The translations under genes and the position numbers were made by a program. Below, piece by piece: positions 37,098 through 45,885 of a stretch of 64,000 bases of DNA. Where the stretch lies: NCBI RefSeq assembly GCF_005404945.1, contig NZ_BJDG01000013.1, positions 23,629-87,628 on the forward strand, written 5' to 3'. This DNA comes from Lactiplantibacillus pingfangensis (lineage in GTDB: Bacteria > Bacillota > Bacilli > Lactobacillales > Lactobacillaceae). Position 1 is the stretch's first letter; every line of letters begins with the position of its first letter. The notes beneath the pieces were generated by a model. It saw only the letters and a program-made list of their open reading frames with translations, did not search any database and was not told where the DNA came from.

Positions 37098-38534
37098 CTA
37101 ATTCATCCTCCTTTGAACCCAATTTGAAAGCCAAGTCAATAATGTGATAATAATCAAGTAAATAATCGCAATCATCAGCCAAATCTTGAAGCCTTCAAAG
37201 TTTCTGGCAATAATTAACGTCCCAGTTTGGGTCAATTCAACGATCCCAATGACCGACAAAATTGACGTATCCTTCAACGTAATAATAAATTGATTAATAA
37301 ATGATGGAATCATAATCCGAATTCCTTGTGGCATGATCACCTTACGCATTGCGGTCCAATAAGGTAACCCCAGTGAGCGGGCCGCTTCCATTTGACCATC
37401 GTCAACCGCTTGGAACCCACCTTTAACGAATGCCCCGGTATACGCCCCTTCGTTGAGCATCAGCGTAATCATCCCGGCAACAAACGCTGGAATTTTAAAG
37501 CCATGCCCAATTAAGTCTGGGAACCCGATGTAGATGAAGAACGCCAATACCATTAATGGCATCCCCCGGAAAATATAAATAATCGTGCTAGAAATGGCTG
37601 GTCCTAATTTACCTGGCATCACACCTAAGACCCCCAAAATCATTCCTAGAATCGTGGCTAACACGATTGAAACGACTGTTAAGACTAAGGTCATCCATAA
37701 CCCACTACCAATGGTGTCGAGGTTTTGTGTGAATAGCCCGATAAAAGTTCGGCTACTTGCGGTTTCACCAGTCAAAGATGATTCGCTAGAATGTAAATAT
37801 TTATCAACGATCTTTTTATATTGACCATCAGCCTTAATGGCTTTTAGCCCGGCATCGAATTTCGCTAATAATTCAGCATTCTTACCTTTTTTAACGGCAA
37901 AGCCATAATCCCCGGCTTCATATTGTTTGGAAACGATCTTCAACGCAATCCCGTTTTTAATTCCGTAAGACATGACTGGATAATCTTCAAAACAAGCCGC
38001 GGAATTACCGACCTTCACATCGTTATACATGTTATTAGAATCATTGAAATACTTAATCTTAAAACCATATTTGCTTTGAATCGACTTGGCATAAGTCGCA
38101 CCAGCCGTCCCAGTCTTTAACGCAACGGTTTTGCCTTTAAGATCCTTAAAGTTCTTCACGGAACTGCCTTTGGCAACTGCCATGACGACCCCAGACGTAT
38201 AGTAAGCATCTGAGAAGTCAAAAGTCTGCTTACGTTCAGGCGTAATGTTCATCCCGGCGATGACCCCATCAACTTGGTTAGCACTCAACTGCTGAACGGC
38301 GGCACCGAAACTGATTGCTTTTAATTTATAATTGATATTTTCCTTTTTAGCAATCGCATTTAAAATGTCGATATCAATCCCTTTATACTTACCACCTTTT
38401 GCCTGAAATTCAAACGGGGCAAACGTGGTATCCGTCGCAATGGTGTAAGTCTTAGCTTGAGCAGTTGACGCAAATGCGAACCAGCTACCGAGTGTGGCTA
38501 ACACCATGACAACAGCAACTTGCCATTTCTTCAT
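37098..38534 (-). CDS. glnP: Glutamine ABC transporter binding protein-permease fusion
   Basis: 478 residues. Signal peptide (residues 1-27, ending STAQAK), one type-3 periplasmic-type binding domain (28-250: [38 protein letters not shown]), then a permease domain (about 270-478) with the EAA-like loop [21 protein letters not shown]. The fusion is characteristic of Gram-positive GlnP; lactococcal GlnP carries two binding domains, this one carries one. It imports glutamine, perhaps also glutamate or asparagine, with GlnQ. First gene of the operon; GGAGG precedes the ATG. Confidence 0.95.
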   Translation of the reverse strand: MKKWQVAVVMVLATLGSWFAFASTAQAKTYTIATDTTFAPFEFQAKGGKYKGIDIDILNAIAKKENINYKLKAISFGAAVQQLSANQVDGVIAGMNITPERKQTFDFSDAYYTSGVVMAVAKGSSVKNFKDLKGKTVALKTGTAGATYAKSIQSKYGFKIKYFNDSNNMYNDVKVGNSAACFEDYPVMSYGIKNGIALKIVSKQYEAGDYGFAVKKGKNAELLAKFDAGLKAIKADGQYKKIVDKYLHSSESSLTGETASSRTFIGLFTQNLDTIGSGLWMTLVLTVVSIVLATILGMILGVLGVMPGKLGPAISSTIIYIFRGMPLMVLAFFIYIGFPDLIGHGFKIPAFVAGMITLMLNEGAYTGAFVKGGFQAVDDGQMEAARSLGLPYWTAMRKVIMPQGIRIMIPSFINQFIITLKDTSILSVIGIVELTQTGTLIIARNFEGFKIWLMIAIIYLIIITLLTWLSNWVQRRMN

Positions 38535-38790
38535 GATGGAGACCTCCTAATTCATTCTACCTGAACGGTATGTCATAAAATATAACATAGTTTAGGATAT
38601 GTCACCAACTCAAACTATCATAATATTCTAATTTTAATTTAATGTTTGCGGTATCATTTGGTCTTAACTTAACTTTCTTAAGTTAAGTGGCCTTTAGAGA
38701 AAAGATATTAAGGAATCTGACCAATTATTGCGATTATTAAGTTTTTTGATTTGAATTAACAAATTACCGATGCTAACCCGTCATTTATGA
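38535..38790 (-). promoter_or_regulatory. glnP upstream region with inverted repeats
   Basis: TATGT-CAT...AT-AACATA (38571-38591) lies over the likely -10 of a leftward promoter (TTGGTG, 17 bases, TTATAT). A second inverted repeat ACTTAACTT-TCTT-AAGTTAAGT (38667-38688) lies further upstream and lacks a T tract. Both are candidate operators of an unknown regulator. Confidence 0.45.
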
Positions 38791-38979
38791 GTGTATAAGT
38801 TTGTTTATGTTGGCGGTGACTGGATGTCAACCACTGCCGATCAACTTCATTTACACCGTAATAGTCTAACTAAGCGGCTTCAACGGATTGATGATCTGAT
38901 CCACATTGACTGGGATCAACCTCACAAAACATTTGGACTGCGTCTAAGTTACCGAATTTTCAACTACCTAGACCACTAG
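38791..38979 (+). pseudogene. Remnant of a PucR-family regulator (C-terminal HTH only)
   Basis: A 62-codon frame whose last 50 residues (GGDWMSTTADQLHLHRNSLTKRLQRIDDLIHIDWDQPHKTFGLRLSYRI) match the C-terminal helix-turn-helix of PucR/CdaR-type regulators, normally the end of a protein of 350 residues or more. No N-terminal part is visible upstream in any frame and there is no ribosome site, so this is most likely a decayed gene. A free-standing mini-regulator is less likely. Confidence 0.65.
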
Positions 38980-39102
38980 GTAAATGTACGAAGCATCACA
39001 TCCAAACAGTTGACATCTCTGATTCCAGCATATACATTGGTGACTAAGGAAGCCCAATTGTGGGTTTTTGAGTCGCGTCAGACCACTTAGGAGGAAGTTT
39101 TT

Positions 39103-39657
39103 ATGCCAACTACACAAGCCTTATTAGTTATTGATTACACCAATGATTTTGTGGCCGACCAAGGGGCACTAACTTGCGGTCAGCCCGGACAACAATTAGC
39201 ACCAGCCATCGTGTCGCTCGCAGAACAAATGCGGTCAAACGGTGATTGGGTGTTGCTGCCTACGGATGTTCACACCCCGAATGACCCGTACCATCCCGAA
39301 AGTCAGCTATTCCCACCTCACAATGTTCGCGACAGTTGGGGCCGGGAACTCTACGGCCCACTAAAGGATTGGTACAACGACCATCAAACTGAAACGACCG
39401 TTTGGCAATTTGACAAGACCCGCTACAGTTCCTTTGCCGGGACCGACCTTGATCTACGTTTACGAGAACGCCACGTTGACAGCTTGCACTTAGTGGGCGT
39501 CTGCACGGACATCTGCGTTTTACATACCGCCGTCGATGCATATAACCTTGGCTACCAACTCGTCATTCACGAAAATGCCGTTGCGAGCTTTGATCCGGTG
39601 GGGCATGCGTGGGCCCTACGGCATTTTAAAAACACCCTCGGCGCGACCATCGTTTAA
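39103..39657 (+). CDS. Isochorismatase-family amidohydrolase (nicotinamidase-like)
   Basis: 184 residues. The catalytic triad can be placed: Asp in LLVIDYTNDFV, Lys in QFDKTRYSSF, and the nucleophile Cys in LVGVCTDICVLHTAVDA; metal-site DVHTPNDPYH is the D-x-H region of nicotinamidases. It probably hydrolyses nicotinamide to nicotinate in NAD salvage. GGAGG precedes the ATG. A possible promoter (TTGACA...TATACA, 15-base spacer) lies near 39018. No neighbour supports the pathway. Confidence 0.88.
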   Translation: MPTTQALLVIDYTNDFVADQGALTCGQPGQQLAPAIVSLAEQMRSNGDWVLLPTDVHTPNDPYHPESQLFPPHNVRDSWGRELYGPLKDWYNDHQTETTVWQFDKTRYSSFAGTDLDLRLRERHVDSLHLVGVCTDICVLHTAVDAYNLGYQLVIHENAVASFDPVGHAWALRHFKNTLGATIV

Positions 39658-39978
39658 CTTATCTTAAAATCATCCAGTGTACTAGATCTTTACTGGTCTT
39701 AATTACCAGTTAGTGTAAAATTTCTTTTGACAGGAAGATTGGTTACAAAGAAGAGCCAGTCATCTCTAATTAAGTGACCACATATCAAATAGAGAGCGGC
39801 AGTCTTCCATGAAACAAAACTTATTAGATTCCAAAGAAAAATTAAGCCAAAAAACAGTTTTAGTCGGTGCTGGTCAAGGAGTTGGGACTTCGTTTCCAGA
39901 CGGTTCTACGTTAATACGGATCACCAGTTCAGCCAGTATGCATCGGGCTAAAATTTTTAGGTGACTGGTAATTTTTCT
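39658..39978 (+). other. Intergenic stretch with a possible truncated ORF
   Basis: A 51-codon frame at 39809-39964 (begins MKQNLLDSKEKLSQKTVLVGAGQGVG) contains a GAGQGVG loop reminiscent of Rossmann-fold dehydrogenases, then loses any resemblance and stops about 15 bases before repeat B2. It has only a weak ribosome site. It could be a gene remnant cut by the repeat. Nothing else is seen here. Confidence 0.3.
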
Positions 39979-40211
39979 AGCCGTAAGGGGGCTTCGTTTG
40001 GGGCTCAGCCGTGGCGTTTGACTTAGCGCGGTGATTTTCCCGCGGTTAGTCAAAAACCAGCTTTTGAGACCGCACTTTGGCTCAAAAATGGTTCATGGCA
40101 TTCCAGCCCCAAACGCAGCCCCCGGTAGGCGGAAATTAAGCCACTGATAATGAATTTAAAGAAAATTGAGAAAAATTTGACACTTACGGATTACCAACAA
40201 CAGTTGACAAA
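39979..40211 (-). repeat. Family B structured repeat, copy B2
   Basis: Reverse-oriented match to B1. Core 39987-40123: closing stem GGGGGCTTCGTTTGGGGCT against AGCCCCAAACGCAGCCCCC, hairpins TTTGACTTAGCGCGG/CCGCGGTTAGTCAAA and CCAGCTTTTGAGAC/GCTCAAAAATGG. The hairpin base is GCGG/CCGC here but GTGG/CCAC in B1, a compensatory change. It ends at the smpB terminator. Confidence 0.85.
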
Positions 40212-40256
40212 AAAGGAGCATTCGTTAGTCATCAATTGACGACTAACGAGTGCTCC
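40206..40256 (-). terminator. smpB terminator
   Basis: GGAGCACTCGTTAGTC pairs with GACTAACGAATGCTCC, then six T reading leftwards. Confidence 0.92.
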
Positions 40257-40270
40257 TTCTGATTAGTTTG

Positions 40271-40741
40271 CTAATAATGTTTCATGACGCGATCAATTTG
40301 ACGCTGTTGTTCGCGCTTTTTAATATCTTGACGCTTATCGTATTCACGCTTCCCATGCGCGACTCCAATTAAGACCTTCGCAAAGCCGTGCTTGAGATAC
40401 ATCTTTAACGGAATAATGGTAACCCCTTTAGTGGTGGTTGCCTCCCCGAGCTTCTTAATTTCTTTTTTATGGAGCAGTAACTTACGATTACGCAATGGGT
40501 CAACGTTAAACCGATTTCCCTCGGCAAAGGGACTAATGTGCACATTCATCATAATAGCTTCACCATTACGAATCTGGACATAGCCATCCTTGATATTCAC
40601 ACGCCGGTCACGCACTGACTTAATTTCCGTCCCTGTTAAAGCAATTCCCGCTTCATAGGTTTCTTCGACGGCATAATCATGTCGGGCCTTCCGGTTCTGT
40701 GCGAGGGCGCTATCTTGATGTTTACCGTTTTGTTTGGCCAT
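40271..40741 (-). CDS. smpB: SsrA-binding protein
   Basis: 156 residues from the chosen start. [47 protein letters not shown] and the basic C-terminal tail [20 protein letters not shown] are diagnostic. It binds tmRNA and delivers it to stalled ribosomes. The ATG at 40741 follows AGGGGTG (9 bases); an ATG 3 codons earlier overlaps that ribosome site. It lies directly downstream of rnr, the usual pairing, since RNase R degrades trans-translated mRNA. Confidence 0.98.
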   Translation of the reverse strand: MAKQNGKHQDSALAQNRKARHDYAVEETYEAGIALTGTEIKSVRDRRVNIKDGYVQIRNGEAIMMNVHISPFAEGNRFNVDPLRNRKLLLHKKEIKKLGEATTTKGVTIIPLKMYLKHGFAKVLIGVAHGKREYDKRQDIKKREQQRQIDRVMKHY

Positions 40742-40771
40742 CAGCCTCACACCCCTAACGTCTAACTCGCC

Positions 40772-43174
40772 TTAGTGACGATTATTGGAACTGTTCGTCG
40801 TCCGGCGACTACTATTGTTGTTGCTATGATTATTACTACTGTGATTACGATTATTGTTATTGCCACGGTAACTACCAGTACTATTGCTACTGCGATTACC
40901 ATTGCGGTTATTACTACTATTGCTATTGCGCTTATAGTTGCCATTACCACCACGACGATTATTGCCACGATAGTTATCGTGATGTTCACGTTTAGGTAAC
41001 AGATCCGTCTTAGGCGCTTCTTCAGGATTCAACAGTTTGAAGTCGACTTCACGTTGGTCCTTATCAACCCGCATGAGTTGAACCTTAACTGGTTGCCCAA
41101 TTCTAAACGTCCGGCGGGTCTTCCGACCAACTAAAGCCAGTTGTTTTTCAACGTATTCGTAATAGTCGTCATCCATGACACTGATGTGTACTAGGCCTTC
41201 GACGGTATTTTCCAATTCGACAAACAACCCGAACTTCATGACTGAATCAATCACGGCGTCAAATTTCTCGCCAACATGGTCTGCCATGTATTCGGCTTTC
41301 TTCATCGAATCAACATCACGTTCGGTATCAATCCCACGACGTTCATTTTCAGAAGTCGTCTGCGCAATATTTGGTAAATTGTCGCGATACTTAGCCCGTG
41401 CTTCTTCGCCGGTCCCATTTTCAGCGTAATGACGAATCAAACGGTGCACCATCATATCCGGATAACGCCGAATTGGTGACGTAAAGTGGGTGTAGTATGG
41501 TGCGGCCAAGCCAAAGTGACCTAAGGATTGGTCAGCATACCGCGCTTGCTTCATACTGCGCAGCATCATGACAGAAACCATCGCTTCTTCAGGCTTGCCG
41601 GCAACTTTCTTCAAAACGTCTTGCAACATCTTTGGTTTAACGTCTTTGGAAGTCCCAGTGACATTGACCCCAAAAGTGGTGACGAATTCGAAGAAACTGA
41701 GCATCCGATCTGCATCTGGGGTTTCATGAACCCGGTAAATAAATGGCACTTTAGCAAGACTGTAATGTTTGGCAACCGTTTCGTTAGCGGCCAACATGAA
41801 ACTTTCAATCATTCGTTCAGCTAACCCACGAACCCGGAGTTGAATGTCAATTGGGTGGCCAGTTTCGTCAACAATGATTTTGGCTTCGTTATCATCAAAG
41901 TCAATCGCACCACGATGCCGACGATTCTTATACAGAATCCGATGCAACTCACCCATCGTGTCAAACATGTCGACTAAGTCCGCATATTTTTCACGAGTCT
42001 TGGGATCATGAGCTTCCAAGATTTGGTTGACCCCATCATAAGTCATCCGTGCATGCGACTTGATCACACTTTGGAAAATCTTGTGATTGATGATGTGGCC
42101 TTCTTGATCAATTTCCATTTCGCAACTCATTGCCAAACGCTCAACATCTGGATTTAAGGAACAGATACCGTTAGACAACCGGCGTGGCAACATTGGAATC
42201 ACTCGGTCTGTCAAATACACAGACGTTCCACGTTTAAATGCTTCCCGGTCTAATTCTGAGTTTTCGGTAACATAATGACTGACGTCGGCGATATGAACAC
42301 CTAAATGAAAATTGCCATTTGGTAATCGCCAAGCAACGACCGCGTCATCCAAGTCCTTTGATTCGGCGCCATCAATGGTAACTAAGGGCTGGTCGGTAAT
42401 GTCTACGCGACCTTTTTTGTCAGCATCCGTCACGTAGTCTGGAATCCGATTAGCTTCTTCAGTGACTTCTTCTGGGAAAACAGATGGCACGTCGTGTTGG
42501 TAAACGACTTGCAAAACATCCATCCCAGGATCGTCAACGCTCCCAATCACTTGTTTCGCAATCCCGACAATCCGAGTTGGATGTTGGGCATCTGGGTAAG
42601 CAGAGACTTCGGCAATAATGACTTCGCCTTCGGTCGGATGAATCCCTTGATCAGTAATTAAAAGCTCGTATTTAGAAAGTTTCTTTTCTTTAATTTCAAC
42701 TTTACCAATGAAACCAGCATTTTCCGTGCTGGGCACAAAGGCGCCAACAATCTGAGAATAGTTCCGTTGGGTGATGCTAACAACTTTACCTTCTGGACCT
42801 CGATCTGAACCGGGACGGGCTGGCCGGATGATTTCAACTTGGACATCATCACCGGTAAAGGCGAACATCGTATTGTCTGGATTGATATAAATATCTGGTA
42901 AATCTGGATCATAACGGACGAAACCAAAGCCTTTATCGTTGCCGTGAAATGACCCGTCAACGAGTTTAGTCTCTTGAACCAGTTTGAACTGGTCGTGGTC
43001 ATCCGTAGTGACCAACTTTTTGCGTTCCATATTTGCGAGTTCCTTCACCAAAAATGTGAACGCGGTTGCACCTGATAGTTGCAATTCTTCACTTAACCGT
43101 TCCACACTGTAGCTTTGGTCGGGGTGAGCTTGCAAAAAAGTCAGGAGTTGTTCTTGTAAGTTAGATTCTGACAT
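40772..43174 (-). CDS. rnr: Ribonuclease R
   Basis: 800 residues. N-terminal winged helix (about 1-70), cold-shock domains, the RNB catalytic core with the metal-binding Asp cluster (VTIDGAESKDLDDAVVAWRL), an S1 domain (GEKFDAVIDSVMKFGLFVELENTVEGLVHIS) and a C-terminal tail. A 3'-5' hydrolytic exoribonuclease for structured RNA. The last 75 or so residues are almost only Asn, Arg, Ser, Gly and His, a longer and more Asn-rich tail than the usual Lys-rich one. Upstream of smpB, downstream of est. Confidence 0.98.
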   Translation of the reverse strand: MSESNLQEQLLTFLQAHPDQSYSVERLSEELQLSGATAFTFLVKELANMERKKLVTTDDHDQFKLVQETKLVDGSFHGNDKGFGFVRYDPDLPDIYINPDNTMFAFTGDDVQVEIIRPARPGSDRGPEGKVVSITQRNYSQIVGAFVPSTENAGFIGKVEIKEKKLSKYELLITDQGIHPTEGEVIIAEVSAYPDAQHPTRIVGIAKQVIGSVDDPGMDVLQVVYQHDVPSVFPEEVTEEANRIPDYVTDADKKGRVDITDQPLVTIDGAESKDLDDAVVAWRLPNGNFHLGVHIADVSHYVTENSELDREAFKRGTSVYLTDRVIPMLPRRLSNGICSLNPDVERLAMSCEMEIDQEGHIINHKIFQSVIKSHARMTYDGVNQILEAHDPKTREKYADLVDMFDTMGELHRILYKNRRHRGAIDFDDNEAKIIVDETGHPIDIQLRVRGLAERMIESFMLAANETVAKHYSLAKVPFIYRVHETPDADRMLSFFEFVTTFGVNVTGTSKDVKPKMLQDVLKKVAGKPEEAMVSVMMLRSMKQARYADQSLGHFGLAAPYYTHFTSPIRRYPDMMVHRLIRHYAENGTGEEARAKYRDNLPNIAQTTSENERRGIDTERDVDSMKKAEYMADHVGEKFDAVIDSVMKFGLFVELENTVEGLVHISVMDDDYYEYVEKQLALVGRKTRRTFRIGQPVKVQLMRVDKDQREVDFKLLNPEEAPKTDLLPKREHHDNYRGNNRRGGNGNYKRNSNSSNNRNGNRSSNSTGSYRGNNNNRNHSSNNHSNNNSSRRTTNSSNNRH

Positions 43175-43190
43175 GTTTTACCTCATTTTT

Positions 43191-43943
43191 TTAATAGATT
43201 GTTTTTAAATATGTTAAGACAGCATGTTCTAATTCATGATGAGCTTGATTGACAGTAATGACATGACCGGCGTTAGCAAACCAGTGATAGTCAACTGCTA
43301 ATCCTTGTGACTGGAGCTGATCGCGTAACCGTGAGGCCACCTTGGCATCAATTAACTCGTCTTGGCCACCTTGACCAATAAAAAATGGCCGCGTCAACTG
43401 TGACAGATGTGCCTGAACCCGTTCAGCAGTGAACTGGGTAATTGCCTTCAATTGAGCTTGTGAAGCAGGTGCGAGTGCTGTGAGTGCCTGTTGTTGGGCA
43501 GTCTCCGTCAAGCCTTGTTGCTTAAACTGATGCGCACTCAACGACATGAACATTGCTGGGACATTGCTATGATCACTTGGCAAAATCGGTGAGCTGAAAA
43601 CACCGCCACCGAGCAAGTCAGGATCATTTTCCAAAGCCAACGTCGCAAAAATACCACCGAGTGACAAGCCAAAGACACTAATTTTAGTATAGCCTTTTTG
43701 GCGCACAAATGATATTGCCTGTTGCGTATCTTGCCACCATTGTTCAGGCGAGCCTTGCCGTAAAATATCCCAAGGATCACCGGTGGCATGACCACTAAAC
43801 TGTGGCGCGTAAATACTATAATTTTCACGCTCTAAGGCTCGCGCTAACATGCGGACATCATTCGTGCTACCAGAATAGGCATGCAACAAAATCACCGCGT
43901 TTTCGCCGTGTTCAAAGAAAAAAGGTTCTGGTCGTTTTAACAC
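43191..43943 (-). CDS. Carboxylesterase (alpha/beta hydrolase)
   Basis: 250 residues. AVILLHAYSGSTNDVRML (oxyanion loop), nucleophile elbow GLSLGG, Asp in IGQGGQDELID and His in NAGHVITVN complete a Ser-Asp-His triad, as in the Est30-type carboxylesterases. Cytosolic ester hydrolysis; natural substrate unknown. Starts with GTG, preceded by AAGGTG. It lies between secG and rnr, the conserved Firmicute order secG-est-rnr-smpB. A terminator separates it from secG. Confidence 0.93.
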   Translation of the reverse strand: MLKRPEPFFFEHGENAVILLHAYSGSTNDVRMLARALERENYSIYAPQFSGHATGDPWDILRQGSPEQWWQDTQQAISFVRQKGYTKISVFGLSLGGIFATLALENDPDLLGGGVFSSPILPSDHSNVPAMFMSLSAHQFKQQGLTETAQQQALTALAPASQAQLKAITQFTAERVQAHLSQLTRPFFIGQGGQDELIDAKVASRLRDQLQSQGLAVDYHWFANAGHVITVNQAHHELEHAVLTYLKTIY

Positions 43944-43955
43944 AATTGCACCTTC

Positions 43956-43989
43956 TCTAAAAAAAAGCCTCCTGAAATCACAGGAGGAC
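43956..43989 (-). terminator. Terminator between secG and the esterase gene
   Basis: CCTCCTG/CAGGAGG stem then eight T; it lies directly before the esterase start, so downstream genes depend on readthrough or another promoter. Confidence 0.88.
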
Positions 43990-43995
43990 AGTCAC

Positions 43996-44232
43996 TTACT
44001 TCGATGAGTACCATGCTAATGCCAGCGCTGCGACAAAGAAAACAATTCCAAGTACGACAGTTACTTTCTGCATGAATGCTTCAAAACCACGGGGCTTTTG
44101 CTTAGCGAATAAGTCGTCAGCACCACCGGTCAATGAAGACATGGCATCATTTGTTTTGGATGGTTGCATCATCACCGCAATGATAATCAGTACGGAGACG
44201 ACCAATATTAACGTCATCAGTATATTATACAA
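43996..44232 (-). CDS. secG: Protein translocase subunit SecG
   Basis: 78 residues with two membrane helices (about 3-22 and 55-76) and the SecG loop KTNDAMSSLTGGADDLFAKQKPRGFEAFMQKVT. Part of the SecYEG channel. The start is TTG at 44232 with GGAGG 8 bases upstream. Place and order relative to rnr and smpB match other Firmicutes. Confidence 0.96.
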   Translation of the reverse strand: MYNILMTLILVVSVLIIIAVMMQPSKTNDAMSSLTGGADDLFAKQKPRGFEAFMQKVTVVLGIVFFVAALALAWYSSK

Positions 44233-44332
44233 TTCAAGTGCCTCCTAAAGAGTCCGCTATGTCTATAATAATTTAACATATTTAGCGTCATTTTTCCAGT
44301 CACTGGTTCAATTACTTACATTCTGAAGCAAA

Positions 44333-45883
44333 TCAACTCGGCACAACATTTAATTGCTCAATCTGGTGTCGCACCCAAGCGCGATTGCTGCGATCGGTCA
44401 AAATAATGAGTGTGTCACCGGCTCGGATCAACGTGTCCCCATGAGGAATCACTTGGCGTTCACCACGGCGAATTGCAATCAATAAGGATTCCTTGGGCCA
44501 TTTAAAATCGCGAACCTGATGACCTTCAAAGGCGGCCCCTTCAAAAATTGGAATTTCCAATCGATCCTGAATACCACTGTGTTCGGGCAACTTGGGTTGC
44601 GTCAATTTTTCTAACAGGGCTTCGTAAATTGGAGCACCGCCCAACAAGTCGACCACCAAGTATGCGGTCATTGAGACCACCGCCAGTGGCATCAAATGAT
44701 GTAACGTTCCGACCATCTCGGTGATTAGTAAAATTGCCGTAAATGGGGCTTTCCCAATCCCAGCAAAATATCCCGCCATGGCAAAGATGATAAAGTTAGA
44801 GACAAAGCGGGCTGGCATCCACCCAATCGCAACCATTGATTGGGCATAAATGGCGCCTAAGATCGCCCCCAAAGACAGAATTGGCAAGAAAATCCCACCG
44901 GGTAATCCCGACCCATATGACAAGGTCGAAAAGACAAAACGTAACACAAAGATACCAATCAACGGCAATAGTGCCGGTGTAATTGCAGCAATATTTAGAA
45001 TGACCGCGTTACCACCGCCCAGTAATTTAGGCCATAACAACCCAATTGGGATGACCAAGAGAAATGGTATGACACCATCTAGCCAGCCTGGTAATCTTAA
45101 TTTTGCATACCAACTTGGCATGGTCAGAGTCACATTTTGATATAAGTAGCCAAAAACGCCCAAAAAGATACCTAAGCCAATTAAATTACCATACTGGCTC
45201 AACGGCAAATTGGTTGCATACGGAATATGTAACACCGGAACTAAGCCAAAAAAGTTCAAGGAAACAAAGTTAGCCGCAATGGCACTCGCTAGCGCCGTCG
45301 TCCAAATAATTGGTGAAAAGTTATGGTACACCTCTTCTAACACGAATAACGTGCTAGCAATCGGAGCGTTAAACGCTGCGGATAACCCAGCAGCCGCGCC
45401 ACCAGCAATGAGCGACCGACGATCGGCACCTGTCTGATGCGTTGTTTCGGCAAAGCCTTGGCCAATTGTGGCACCAAGTTGAATTGAGGGCCCTTCTCGG
45501 CCGAGAAATAGTCCCGAACCAATGCCTAAAATACCGCCGACAAACTTCCGCCAGAGTACCGGCCACCAAGCATAATCTAATTCACCGGCCAATTGACCTT
45601 CGACTTGGGGAATCCCTGAGCCCTTAATATCCGGCACTTTTTTAACTAATAAACCGACAAAAACCGCCACTGCCAGACTAATCGCCAACCACGGCACAAT
45701 TAGCCAAGGTGCCATAGTGATTTGCCCATAGACCCACTGAACCAATTTCAACCCACGTTCAATACAGAACCTGAAAATACTAACAACCACACCAGAAAGT
45801 AGCCCAACTAACAATCCCCGGCCGATTGCACCAAAGCGCGTAAAATCAAAATGGTGCTGTTTTGATTGATGTTGGATTTTCAC
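44333..45883 (-). CDS. clcA: ClC-family Cl-/H+ antiporter with C-terminal RCK_C domain
   Basis: 516 residues. Selectivity motifs GSGIPQVEG, GREGPSIQLG (gating Glu) and GGIFLPILSLGA are intact; the proton glutamate region FVLEEVYHNF keeps its Glu, pointing to an exchanger rather than a channel. Residues about 440-516 form a TrkA_C/RCK_C domain (IAIRRGERQVIPHGDTLIRAGDTLIILT), which in related proteins can bind nucleotide ligands such as c-di-AMP. GTG start, 2 bases after the stop of the upstream gene. Confidence 0.93.
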   Translation of the reverse strand: MKIQHQSKQHHFDFTRFGAIGRGLLVGLLSGVVVSIFRFCIERGLKLVQWVYGQITMAPWLIVPWLAISLAVAVFVGLLVKKVPDIKGSGIPQVEGQLAGELDYAWWPVLWRKFVGGILGIGSGLFLGREGPSIQLGATIGQGFAETTHQTGADRRSLIAGGAAAGLSAAFNAPIASTLFVLEEVYHNFSPIIWTTALASAIAANFVSLNFFGLVPVLHIPYATNLPLSQYGNLIGLGIFLGVFGYLYQNVTLTMPSWYAKLRLPGWLDGVIPFLLVIPIGLLWPKLLGGGNAVILNIAAITPALLPLIGIFVLRFVFSTLSYGSGLPGGIFLPILSLGAILGAIYAQSMVAIGWMPARFVSNFIIFAMAGYFAGIGKAPFTAILLITEMVGTLHHLMPLAVVSMTAYLVVDLLGGAPIYEALLEKLTQPKLPEHSGIQDRLEIPIFEGAAFEGHQVRDFKWPKESLLIAIRRGERQVIPHGDTLIRAGDTLIILTDRSNRAWVRHQIEQLNVVPS

Positions 45884-45885
45884 GG

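Noticed and set aside
40775..40999. Ile/Val/Thr-rich plus-strand frame opposite the rnr end
   Set aside because: It is the antisense shadow of the low-complexity Asn/Arg tail of RNase R.
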